NCBI GenBank assembly: GCA_903900975.1
Contig: CAIUPE010000133.1
Location: forward strand, 1 to 64,000
Length of the DNA: 64,000 nt
Source: an uncultured Hyphomicrobiales bacterium
Lineage (GTDB): Bacteria; Pseudomonadota; Alphaproteobacteria; Rhizobiales; Beijerinckiaceae
Direction: 5' to 3'
A program made the position numbers and the translations under genes. Below are positions 26,417-34,360 of the stretch, piece after piece; position 1 is the first letter of the stretch, and each line of letters opens with the position of its first letter. A model generated the notes under the pieces. That model saw nothing but the letters and a program-made list of their open reading frames with translations, searched no databases and was not told the DNA's origin.

Positions 26417-26532
26417 CATTGCGAGCGTGAGCGAAGCAACCCAGATGACGATGCAAAATATGGCACCCTTGCACCACAACACCCTTCGCCACTTCTCAGC
26501 TGGATTGCTTCACTGACGTTCGCAAGGACGGT
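26417..26532. repeat. Dispersed palindrome family A, copy 2 (degenerate)
   Basis: Left arm 26417-26445 starts TCATTGCGAGCG and ends CAACCCAG. Right arm 26501-26532 starts CTGGATTGCTTC and ends AAGGACGG. The arms match copy 1 and copy 3 with several changes, and the centre differs. It lies between aceA and the small ORF at 26587. Confidence 0.8.
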
Positions 26533-26586
26533 TGAGGGATTAGGCTCTGACGATACACCCGCACTCACCTATTTAAGGAGACACAA

Positions 26587-26823
26587 ATGACCAGAACCCA
26601 CGTCAAAGAACGCACCGAAGAACTCACCAGCGAAATGGATGAAGCCCAGAAAAGCGCCATCCGTATCCTCGCCAATGATCTGCACCGGCTCAATCAAGCG
26701 GTGATGAAAGCTGTCGAAACCGGCCTGTCGGTTGAGTTGCAACGCACCGCGCGCCACCATTCGGATGGCGGCTACTGGGGTGATTTGCTGATGCCGATTA
26801 TTGTGAAACAAAAATCGGCTTGA
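26587..26823 (+). CDS. Small protein of unknown function, 78 aa
   Basis: I do not recognise a named family. The protein is hydrophilic and helical (HVKERTEELTSEMDEAQKSA, then ILANDLHRLNQAVMKAVETG) with a C-terminal SDGGYWGDLLMPI segment. It has a good ribosome site (AAGGAG, 6 bases) and its frame is cleaner than the surrounding repeats, so it is probably real. It lies 210 bp after isocitrate lyase with a family A palindrome between and a family B palindrome after it. Confidence 0.6.
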   Translation: MTRTHVKERTEELTSEMDEAQKSAIRILANDLHRLNQAVMKAVETGLSVELQRTARHHSDGGYWGDLLMPIIVKQKSA

Positions 26824-26850
26824 AATAAGAATAGGTGGGAGGCTACGGCT

Positions 26851-26915
26851 CGGACCGCGAGCCTCCCGGCTCGCATTCTTAAGCGCTACCCAAGAGGCGC
26901 GCGGTCCGTTTTTTT
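26851..26915 (+). repeat. Dispersed palindrome family B, copy 2, with T run
   Basis: CGGACCGCGAGCCTCCCGGC opens the left arm, and the right arm ends GCGCGCGGTCCG at 26908. Pairing is partly decayed in the middle. Seven T follow at 26909-26915, so it can serve as an intrinsic terminator for the small ORF on the plus strand. It is nearly the reverse complement of copy 3 at 35600-35654. Confidence 0.75.
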
Positions 26916-26919
26916 CATC

Positions 26920-28944
26920 TCATACCAATTCGCGGAGCACCTGATCATCCCATTCGCGCACGAGGTGCGAAACGCCGTTCTCGAACACTTCCGTTCTCGC
27001 TTTGACGTGAAAATCGGTGAGGGTTGAGGTCATTTCCAGCCGCGTTTCGGAGCGGGTCATCCAGCCTTCGCGGCCCATCTCGTAAGCTTGCGTGATGACA
27101 TAGCGGGCGCAGAGCGGATCATCCGTTGAGATCGTCAATTCGCGGTTGAGATCATGTCGAAGCGACGTGCCCGTTTCGTCAAAGCGTAATACGCCTTCGC
27201 CGAACACGCCGCCTTCGCCTACCGTGCGATAGGTCGCGCTGCCATTGAATAAATCGAGTTCGACGGTGCGTTCCGCATGGCCTTTGCGCAACAGAGTGGT
27301 CGGCGCGCGTGGGGCGCTTAAGGCTGGCTCGAAATGGACCTTGGCATCCTCCGGCGACATGGGTCGAACCGGTAGCGTTAGCGCCGACGCACCAGTGCGA
27401 AGCGTCAGCGTGGCGGCTTCCGGCGATGGCCAGATCAGTGGCCAATAGGCTGACGAGAGGGCGAGCCGGATTTTACTGCCCTTTTTAAACACATGGCCGC
27501 AGGCATTCAGCGTCAGCGTGACCTTATAAAAATGCCCGGGCTTTAAGGCTTCCGGATGTTCATGCGAGTCGCGATGCGTGAGGTTCAACACGGCATAGGA
27601 CACGCGATGCGATGCACCGTCCGCCCGCACATGGCAGAGCCGCGCGGCGATCTGCGCAATCGGCTTATCGGATGCGATCTCGAAACTGAATTCGGGCGCT
27701 CCCAGAACCGCCATATCCTCGTCGAGCGGTGCCGTGTCAAAGCACAGGCTCAACCCATCATCGATCCGTTGGTCGGCGGGTTGCTCGCCCTTTACCCCTG
27801 TGCCCATCCATTCGCCACAGCCCATACCCGTCCATTGCGGCGAGCGAAACGTAATATCGCGCGAGGGAGACGCAGCTCCACCCAGCACGCCATCGCCGAG
27901 TGAAAGTGCCATCGGTTTGATGCGCGGCGAGGGCCACACGCATTCCGCCGCCCAATAGCCTTGGCGGTGATCGGCCCATTTTCCGGCACCCGCTTCATCC
28001 TCGATATAGGCGCGCAGCATTGGCTCTTTCATAATGCCGGTGTCTTCGCCTTTCAGCCAATGGTTCCACCAGCGTTGCGCTTCTTGTAGAAAGCCGATGG
28101 CCGGGCCGGGCGTGCCGTCTTGCGGATAAATATGCGCCCAAGGCCCCAATATGCCCAAACGCGGCACGTTTAGACCCGCCAGCAAACGCGGCAGCGTGTT
28201 GGTGTAAGCGTCGGCCCAACCGCCCGTCACCATCACGGGAATATTGATCGCGCTCCAATCCTCATTCACCGAGCCATGCTTCCAATAGGCATCGCGGTGT
28301 TGGTGGCGCATCCAGAGCATCGGCCAATTCGGCATGGCTTTGACGCGCTTCAACCATTCCTCGCGCCAGCGCTCGCCGACAATCACGGGGTCCAGCGGGC
28401 GGGCCTGATAGGCGTACATGATCGCGCCCCACCAGAGATTATCATTCAGCAAACAGCCGCCCGAATAATGGATGTCGTCCGTATACCGATCATCCGTCGA
28501 GCACACCGAAATGATTGCCTTCAGAGCGGGCGGTCGCCGCATGGCGACTTGCAGGCAGTTAAACCCGCCCCAGCTTTTGCCCATCATGCCGACAGAACCC
28601 GTGCACCAGTTCTGCTCGGCAATCCACGCGATGACTTCGATCGCATCGTCTTGTTCTTGGAGAAGATATTCATCCTCCATCAACCCGTCAGATTCGCCCG
28701 AACCGCGCTGATCGACGCGAATGGCGGCGGTGCCGTGGCGCGCGAACCAGCCATGCATCGGCTCGTCGCGTCCGCGTGTGCCATCGCTTTTGCGATAGGG
28801 AATATATTCGAGAACACAGGGGACGGGCTTTTGATTCGCCTCAACGGGCAGCCACAAGCGGGCTGCGAGCTTGGTGCCATCTTTAAGCGGAATGAAAATG
28901 TTTTCGATGACACGCACGCCATCCGCTATCTTATCGCCCACCAT
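26920..28944 (-). CDS. CocE/NonD-family hydrolase (X-Pro dipeptidyl-peptidase type)
   Basis: About 674-residue alpha/beta hydrolase. The N-terminal catalytic domain has RVDQRGSGES and the nucleophile elbow GKSWGGFN (Ser), with VTGGWADAY and LGPWAHIYP supplying the Asp and His regions. The C-terminal half is the jelly-roll domain typical of CocE and X-Pro peptidases (HFYKVTLTLNACGHVFKKG). Members hydrolyse esters or peptides, and the substrate cannot be told. ATG 28944 has GGAGGAT about 6 bases upstream; longer frames reach 29127 but have no such site and would overlap the LysR gene. It lies directly downstream of that LysR gene. Confidence 0.8.
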   Translation of the reverse strand: MVGDKIADGVRVIENIFIPLKDGTKLAARLWLPVEANQKPVPCVLEYIPYRKSDGTRGRDEPMHGWFARHGTAAIRVDQRGSGESDGLMEDEYLLQEQDDAIEVIAWIAEQNWCTGSVGMMGKSWGGFNCLQVAMRRPPALKAIISVCSTDDRYTDDIHYSGGCLLNDNLWWGAIMYAYQARPLDPVIVGERWREEWLKRVKAMPNWPMLWMRHQHRDAYWKHGSVNEDWSAINIPVMVTGGWADAYTNTLPRLLAGLNVPRLGILGPWAHIYPQDGTPGPAIGFLQEAQRWWNHWLKGEDTGIMKEPMLRAYIEDEAGAGKWADHRQGYWAAECVWPSPRIKPMALSLGDGVLGGAASPSRDITFRSPQWTGMGCGEWMGTGVKGEQPADQRIDDGLSLCFDTAPLDEDMAVLGAPEFSFEIASDKPIAQIAARLCHVRADGASHRVSYAVLNLTHRDSHEHPEALKPGHFYKVTLTLNACGHVFKKGSKIRLALSSAYWPLIWPSPEAATLTLRTGASALTLPVRPMSPEDAKVHFEPALSAPRAPTTLLRKGHAERTVELDLFNGSATYRTVGEGGVFGEGVLRFDETGTSLRHDLNRELTISTDDPLCARYVITQAYEMGREGWMTRSETRLEMTSTLTDFHVKARTEVFENGVSHLVREWDDQVLRELV

Positions 28945-28999
28945 CAAACCATCCTCCAACATTTGTTTTTTTGATTGTCGCGGGGTTGACGTCTGTCTG

Positions 29000-29953
29000 T
29001 CAACGCTTCTGCATGGCGGCGACTTCGCCGAGCAACCAGAACCTGAAACGGGCAATGGCCGGCTCATCCGCCCGATCTTGCCGCGAGACAAGATACCAGC
29101 GCGCGGGTTGCGGCACCGAATGGGCAATTGGCTCGATCAAACGTCCTGTTGCGATGTCTTGCGCCGCCAGAAAATCGGGGACAACGGCAATGCCCTGCCC
29201 GTCACACGCCGCCTCCAGCGCCAAGAGGTAGGAGTCAAACCGAATGGTCGCGGCCTCGCCAAGGCCCGAAACACCCGCCGCACTCAACCACACATCCCAA
29301 TCCCGACCGGCGGTGTAAACCTGCAAACTCGTGTAGCCGATTACATCTTGCGGGCTAACGAGCGGCGGGCCTTTTTCCAAGAGCTTGGGGCTGCTTACCG
29401 CCACGAGGCGTGATTCAAACAAAGGCGTGTAGGAAAAGCCGGGACGGTTCGGCTCAGTTGTCGAGATTAGGCCAACATCGGCGTGGCGCGGGTCAAACTC
29501 CCAATCCATCTGGCTGGCATTGAACCGCACCAGCAGATCGGGACAGGATTGCTGGAGCGCGGAGAGCCGCACCATCATCCAGCGGGCAGCGACCGTGACA
29601 TAGAGCTGAACGGTTAATTCCTGCTGCGCGGGGCGGGATATCAATTGCGTGCCGATATCGATTTTCTCGAAAGCCTCGCGCAAATAGGGAAAATAGAGTC
29701 GCCCCGCATCGGTCAGCTCGACCTTGCGACCGGTGCGGCGGAACAAATCCTTCCCCAGCCATTTTTCCAGATGCGCGATCTGATGGCTCACGGCGGATTG
29801 CGTAATATTGAGTTCTTCTGCTGCCAATCGAAAGCTTTCATGGCGGGCCGCGGCCTCAAAAGCACGCAGCGCCGTCAGCGGCGGCAAGGATAAGGGGCGC
29901 GAATGGGCGGGAAGGGTTGATATCATATTGTTCATGAGTTGAATTAAATTCAT
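29000..29953 (-). CDS. LysR-family regulator, GcvA-like, divergent from mttB homologue 3
   Basis: 317-residue LTTR with the GcvA-type helix-turn-helix LTALRAFEAAARHESFRLAA then NITQSAVSHQIAHLE, and a standard effector domain (YTAGRDWDVWLSAAG, ACDGQGIAVVPDFL). It is divergent from the methyltransferase gene at 30037 with 83 bp between. A 16-bp palindrome lies at its 5' end. ATG 29953 gives the longest form; ATG 29935 or 29926 would place the palindrome upstream of the gene and may be the true start, since none has a clear ribosome site. Confidence 0.83.
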   Translation of the reverse strand: MNLIQLMNNMISTLPAHSRPLSLPPLTALRAFEAAARHESFRLAAEELNITQSAVSHQIAHLEKWLGKDLFRRTGRKVELTDAGRLYFPYLREAFEKIDIGTQLISRPAQQELTVQLYVTVAARWMMVRLSALQQSCPDLLVRFNASQMDWEFDPRHADVGLISTTEPNRPGFSYTPLFESRLVAVSSPKLLEKGPPLVSPQDVIGYTSLQVYTAGRDWDVWLSAAGVSGLGEAATIRFDSYLLALEAACDGQGIAVVPDFLAAQDIATGRLIEPIAHSVPQPARWYLVSRQDRADEPAIARFRFWLLGEVAAMQKR

Positions 29954-29964
29954 CTGCTGATGAA
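29949..29964. promoter_or_regulatory. Candidate LysR operator TTCATC-N4-GATGAA
   Basis: A perfect 6-bp inverted repeat with a 4-bp spacer at the 5' end of the lysR gene and 73 bp before mttB homologue 3. Its placement parallels the palindrome at 3939-3955 beside the other LysR/mttB pair, though the sequence differs. Function is inferred. Confidence 0.4.
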
Positions 29965-30036
29965 AATCAATCTCTTGACGATCTTGCGCGCGCGACCTCT
30001 TGATCAGGCAAAGAGTTTAATAAGGGAGAAGCGACG

Positions 30037-31617
30037 ATGACGATGGAAGCTCCAGAAGGCAGTGCGCCCGATTCAGGCCGTCGTGGTGGCCGAGATGCCC
30101 GTCGCGCGGCGCGTGCGCGTCCACTCTCCGATCAGGATCGTCCGATCTGGCCCGGTATGCCCGGCGGCAAGTATCAAGTCCTCACCCCGGAGGACATGCA
30201 GAAGATCCACCACAAGATTCTGGATGTGCTGGAGCAAATCGGTTTTGCCGACGCTATTCCGTCCACCATTGAATATATGACCAAAGTCGGCGCTGTGATG
30301 GGCTCTGATGGCCGCATGCGTTTTCCGCGTGCGCTTGTGGAAGATACAATTGCCAAAGCCGCGCGTCGCTTCCCGCTTTATGCCCAAGACCCACGCTATG
30401 ACATGGATCCATGGGGCAAGAATGTGTATTACGGCACCGCAGGCGCCGCCGTGAACGTGGTTGAGCCGCTGACCGGCGATTACCGTGAGTCGACCGTGAT
30501 CGATCTTTATGATTGCGCGCGCATCGTCGATCATTGCGACAATATCCACTTCTTCCAGCGCACCAATGTGTGCCGCGAGCTGCCGAGCCCGCGTGATCTC
30601 GATATCAACACCGCTTATGCCAGCGTGGTTGGCACTACCAAACATGTCGGCACCGGCATGACCCATCCCGATCACGTCACCGAAGTGCTCGAAATGCTGC
30701 ATATGATTGCAGGCGGCGAGGATAAATGGCGCGAGCGTCCGTTTGTCAGCCAGTCGAACTGCTTCGTTGTACCGCCTTTGAAATTCGCCGAAGATGCCTG
30801 CAAGTGCTTAGAAGTCGCAGTTCTCGGCGGCATGCCGGTTCTGTTGCTCTCGGCAGGTCAGGCAGGCGCTACCGCTCCCGCATCGCTTGCTGGCACGGTT
30901 GTGCAAGCAGTGGCCGAGTGCCTCGTTGGCCTGATTTATGTTAACGCGATCAAGCCCGGCGCGCCTTATATTTTCGGTACATGGCCGTTCGTGTCCGATC
31001 TTCGCACGGGCGCGATGTCGGGCGGTTCGCCTGAGCAGGCTTTGCTTTCATCCGCATGCGGCCAGATGGCGAATTTCTACGATCTCAATGGTGGCACGGG
31101 TGCCGGCATGTGTGACTCGAAGGTTATCGATTTCCAAGCCGGCTACGAGAAAGCCTATAACCTCACCCTCGTTGGTAACGCAGGGACCAACCTCATCTAT
31201 GAGGCGGCCGGTATGCACGCCTCGCTGCTCGGCATTTGTAAAGAAACGCTGGTGGCCGATAACGACATTATCGGCGCGGCCCAACGCACCATGCGCGGGA
31301 TTGATACGTCGGATGAAGCGCTCAACATCGACACGATCCGTAATGTCTGCATTGGCGGCCCCGGCCATTATTTAGGTTCGGACCAGACGCTCCATCTGAT
31401 GCAGCGCGATTATGTTTATCCGTCGATTGGTGATCGCTGGAGCCCGAACGAGTGGAACGAGCGGGGGCGGCCTACCTATGTCGATCGCGCGGTGAAAAAG
31501 ACGGCGGAAATTTTAAAGAACCATCACCCCAAGCATATCAGCCGCGAAGTGGATGATGCCATCCGCGCAAAGTTCCCGATCAGACTTGACCGCAAAGATA
31601 TGGGCGAGATGATATAA
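30037..31617 (+). CDS. MttB-family (non-pyrrolysine) methyltransferase, copy 3 (divergent subgroup)
   Basis: 526-residue MttB-superfamily protein, clearly less similar to copies 1 and 2 than they are to each other. Family blocks remain: an N-terminal LDVLEQIGFADAIPSTIEY, then YYGTAGAAVNVVEPLTGDYR, FFQRTNVCRELPSPRDLDIN and a C-terminal GGPGHYLGSDQTLHLM. No internal amber codon. The N-terminal tail is again Arg-rich (RRGGRDARRAARARP). GGGAGAAG precedes the ATG. It is followed, after palindrome A copy 3, by a second GcvT-type FAD demethylase, so a substrate with several N-methyl groups is likely. It probably acts on a different amine from copies 1 and 2. Confidence 0.82.
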   Translation: MTMEAPEGSAPDSGRRGGRDARRAARARPLSDQDRPIWPGMPGGKYQVLTPEDMQKIHHKILDVLEQIGFADAIPSTIEYMTKVGAVMGSDGRMRFPRALVEDTIAKAARRFPLYAQDPRYDMDPWGKNVYYGTAGAAVNVVEPLTGDYRESTVIDLYDCARIVDHCDNIHFFQRTNVCRELPSPRDLDINTAYASVVGTTKHVGTGMTHPDHVTEVLEMLHMIAGGEDKWRERPFVSQSNCFVVPPLKFAEDACKCLEVAVLGGMPVLLLSAGQAGATAPASLAGTVVQAVAECLVGLIYVNAIKPGAPYIFGTWPFVSDLRTGAMSGGSPEQALLSSACGQMANFYDLNGGTGAGMCDSKVIDFQAGYEKAYNLTLVGNAGTNLIYEAAGMHASLLGICKETLVADNDIIGAAQRTMRGIDTSDEALNIDTIRNVCIGGPGHYLGSDQTLHLMQRDYVYPSIGDRWSPNEWNERGRPTYVDRAVKKTAEILKNHHPKHISREVDDAIRAKFPIRLDRKDMGEMI

Positions 31618-31620
31618 TTG

Positions 31621-31740
31621 CCGTCATTGCGAGCGACAGCGAAACAACCCAGCTGATGGAAAAGTAAAAAGTGGCATGGTACCGTTTTACCTCTTGCTGC
31701 ACCGTCAACTGGATTGCTTCGCGTTCGCTCGCAAGGACGG
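31621..31740. repeat. Dispersed palindrome family A, copy 3
   Basis: Left arm 31621-31652 begins CCGTCATTGCGAGCG. Right arm 31709-31740 begins CTGGATTGCTTCGCG and ends AAGGACGG. It starts 4 bases after the stop of mttB homologue 3 and lies before the FAD oxidoreductase gene, inside what would otherwise be one transcript. Confidence 0.82.
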
Positions 31741-31796
31741 ATAATGGTGCGCTCGCAAGCACAAATAAAAATAGCGTAAGTTAAAGGAAACACCCT

Positions 31797-34241
31797 ATGG
31801 CCGCTCTGCCCTCACACGCTTCTGTTGTTATCGTGGGAGGCGGCATTGTCGGCTGCTCCACCGCCTATCATCTGGGCAAGCTCGGCGTGAAAGACGTTGT
31901 GTTGTTGGAGCGCAAGCGGTTGACCAGCGGCACCACATGGCACGCGGCGGGGCTTGTACGTTCCTCGCTCTATACGCAAAACCTGACGCGGCTCGCTAAA
32001 TACACCGTCGATCTTTACACAAATTTAGAGAAGGAAACCGGCCAAGCCACCGGCTTCGTGCAGCCCGGTTCGATCTCGATTGCCACCAATCCGGAGCGCT
32101 GGCAGGAGCTCTCGCGCGCTGCCTCCATGCTGCGCACCTTCGATGTTGAAGCCCACGAGATTACGGCCAAGGAAGCGCAAGCCAAATGGCCGCTCATGAA
32201 TGTCGATGATGTGGTCGCCGCCGTCTGGTATCCATCGGATGGCAAGTGCAACCCGATTGATACGACGATGGCGCTCGCCAAGGGTGCGCGCATGGGCGGT
32301 GTAGCCATTCACGAGAACACGCTCGTCACCAAAATCATCGTCGAGAACGGCCGCGCCACGGGCGTCGAAACCGCTGAAGGCATTATCAAAGCCGATAAGG
32401 TGGTGATCGCAGGCGGCATGTGGACGCGCGATTTCGCCCGCACCATCGGCGTTGATGTGCCACTGCAAGCGTGTGAACATTTCTATATCGTCACCGATCC
32501 GATGGACGGCATGACGCCCGACCTTCCCGTGATGCGCGACATGGACCATTGCGCTTATTATAAAGAAGACGCGGGCAAGCTGCTGCTGGGTGCGTTTGAA
32601 CCCAAGGCCAAACCTTGGGCGCTTGATGGTATTCCCGCTGATTTCGAATTCGGCGAATTGCCCGAAGATTTTGATCACTTCGCGCCCATTTTAGAAGACG
32701 CGATGAAGCGTATTCCGTCGCTTGAAAAAGTCGGCATCCGCAAATTCTTTAACGGGCCGGAAAGCTTCACCGCCGACCAACGTTATATTTTAGGACCAGC
32801 GCCGGAAGTGAAGGGTGTGTTTGTTGCGGCGGGCTTCAACTCTATCGGCATCCAATCGGGCGGTGGCGCGGGCATGGCGCTGGCGCATTGGATCACGCAA
32901 GGCGAGCCACCGTTTGATTTGTGGGATGTGGATATCAACCGCCTTTATCCGCATCAGAACACGAAGCATTTCTTGATCCCGCGCGTGTCGGAAGCCTTAG
33001 GGCTGCTCTACGCGATGCATTGGCCGTTCAAGCAATATGAGACCTCGCGCGGTGTGCGTAAAACGGCGCTGCATGATCGCCTTGCAGCACACGGCGCGTG
33101 CTTTGGCGAAGTCGCAGGGTGGGAGCGGCCCAACTGGTTCGCTAAACCCGGCCAAGAACCAAAATACGAATACACCTTCGGCAAACCGAACTGGTTCGAA
33201 AATTCGGGCGAGGAAGGCAAAGCGGTACGCGAAGCGGTGGGCCTGTTTGATCAAAGCGCGTTTGCCAAATTCACCGTTAAAGGCCGCGACGCGATGCAGC
33301 TTCTGAACCGCGTCTCCGTCAATGAAATGGATGTTGCCATTGGCAAGGTGGTCTATACCCAGTGGTGTAACGCAAAGGGCGGCATCGAGGCCGATCTGAC
33401 CGTTACCCGCGTGGCGCAGAACGAGTATCTCGTTGTCACCGCCGCGATGACGCAATTGCACGATCTGCGTCACCTCGAAAATGCCATCCGCGATGATGAA
33501 GCCGTGGCTGTTGTTGATATCACCTCCGGCACCTCGACCATCGGCCTGATGGGGCCAAACTCCCGCGCACTTCTGCAGTCTCTCACACCGGATGATATGT
33601 CGAATGCCTCCTTCCCGTTTGGCACCAGCCAGATGATTGAAGTAGGCCCCGCCCGCATCCGCGTCACGCGCATCACCTATGTCGGCGAGTTGGGATACGA
33701 GCTTTATATCCCAAGCGAATTTGCCCCCGGCGTGTTTGATTTCATCATGGCAAACGGCGCGCCCTTCGGCTTGAAGCTCGCGGGCTACCACGCGATGAAC
33801 TCGCTTCGCATCGAAAAGGCCTATCGCCATTGGAGCCACGATATTACGCCGGAAGACACGCCACTTGAAGCAGGACTTGGCTTCTGTATTGCTTGGAACA
33901 AAAAGGGCGATTTTATCGGCAAAGAAGCCTTGCTCCGCCAGAAAGAACAAGGCATCACGCGTCGCTTGGCGCAGTTTGTGATCGATGATCCCGATGTCAT
34001 GCTCTACCATGACGAGCCGATCTGGCTGAATGGTAAAATCATCTCGCGTCTCACCTCGGCGATGTATGGCTACACGCTCGGTGGCGCCGTTGGTCTTGGC
34101 TATATAGGCACCGAATTTGCCGCCACGCCCGACGATGTGCTGGCTGGAAAATACGAAATCGAAGTCGCCGGAAAACGCATTCCGGCCAAGGTATCGCTCA
34201 AGCCCATGTATGATCCGACCTCGGCACGGATTAAGGCGTAG
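31797..34241 (+). CDS. DMGDH/sarcosine-dehydrogenase-like FAD oxidoreductase with GcvT domain, copy 2
   Basis: 814-residue protein with the same layout as the one at 12254: a DAO-type FAD domain (VVIVGGGIVGCSTAYHL), a linker with VAGWERPNWF, then GcvT and its C-terminal barrel (YVGELGYELYIPSEFA, LEAGLGFCIAWNKKGDF). His49 in TTWHAAGL matches the covalent-FAD histidine of DMGDH. Expected role: oxidative N-demethylation with transfer of the C1 unit to H4folate. AAAGGAAA lies before ATG 31797. It pairs with mttB homologue 3 as the other copy pairs with the core locus; the substrate is open. Confidence 0.82.
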   Translation: MAALPSHASVVIVGGGIVGCSTAYHLGKLGVKDVVLLERKRLTSGTTWHAAGLVRSSLYTQNLTRLAKYTVDLYTNLEKETGQATGFVQPGSISIATNPERWQELSRAASMLRTFDVEAHEITAKEAQAKWPLMNVDDVVAAVWYPSDGKCNPIDTTMALAKGARMGGVAIHENTLVTKIIVENGRATGVETAEGIIKADKVVIAGGMWTRDFARTIGVDVPLQACEHFYIVTDPMDGMTPDLPVMRDMDHCAYYKEDAGKLLLGAFEPKAKPWALDGIPADFEFGELPEDFDHFAPILEDAMKRIPSLEKVGIRKFFNGPESFTADQRYILGPAPEVKGVFVAAGFNSIGIQSGGGAGMALAHWITQGEPPFDLWDVDINRLYPHQNTKHFLIPRVSEALGLLYAMHWPFKQYETSRGVRKTALHDRLAAHGACFGEVAGWERPNWFAKPGQEPKYEYTFGKPNWFENSGEEGKAVREAVGLFDQSAFAKFTVKGRDAMQLLNRVSVNEMDVAIGKVVYTQWCNAKGGIEADLTVTRVAQNEYLVVTAAMTQLHDLRHLENAIRDDEAVAVVDITSGTSTIGLMGPNSRALLQSLTPDDMSNASFPFGTSQMIEVGPARIRVTRITYVGELGYELYIPSEFAPGVFDFIMANGAPFGLKLAGYHAMNSLRIEKAYRHWSHDITPEDTPLEAGLGFCIAWNKKGDFIGKEALLRQKEQGITRRLAQFVIDDPDVMLYHDEPIWLNGKIISRLTSAMYGYTLGGAVGLGYIGTEFAATPDDVLAGKYEIEVAGKRIPAKVSLKPMYDPTSARIKA

Positions 34242-34247
34242 GTGGGG

Positions 34248-34325
34248 TGTAGGGATTAGGGTGTAGGGCGTAGAAATAGAAAAACACGGACACGCTACAC
34301 CCTACGCCCTACATCCTTTTTTGAC
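34248..34325 (+). terminator. GTGTAGGG-repeat hairpin, probable terminator
   Basis: TGTAGGGCGTAG at 34263-34274 is the exact reverse complement of 34303-34314. Further GTGTAGGG units at 34248-34262 pair with CTACACCC at 34296-34303. A T-rich tail (about 34318-34323) follows on the plus strand, so it can end the FAD oxidoreductase transcript. The tandem GTGTAGGG/GTGTAGGGCG units make it more repetitive than an ordinary terminator. Confidence 0.6.
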
Positions 34326-34360
34326 ATCTGCGGCTTGAGGCAATCGCTCGGAGAACGAAT

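Noticed and set aside
4029-31617. Pyrrolysine-containing trimethylamine methyltransferase
   Set aside because: All three MttB homologues are uninterrupted frames with no in-frame TAG before the end, and no pyl genes are visible.
32997-34010. A 337-codon minus-strand frame opposite the second FAD demethylase
   Set aside because: It is a shadow of the GcvT domain coding strand with no independent start signal or family.
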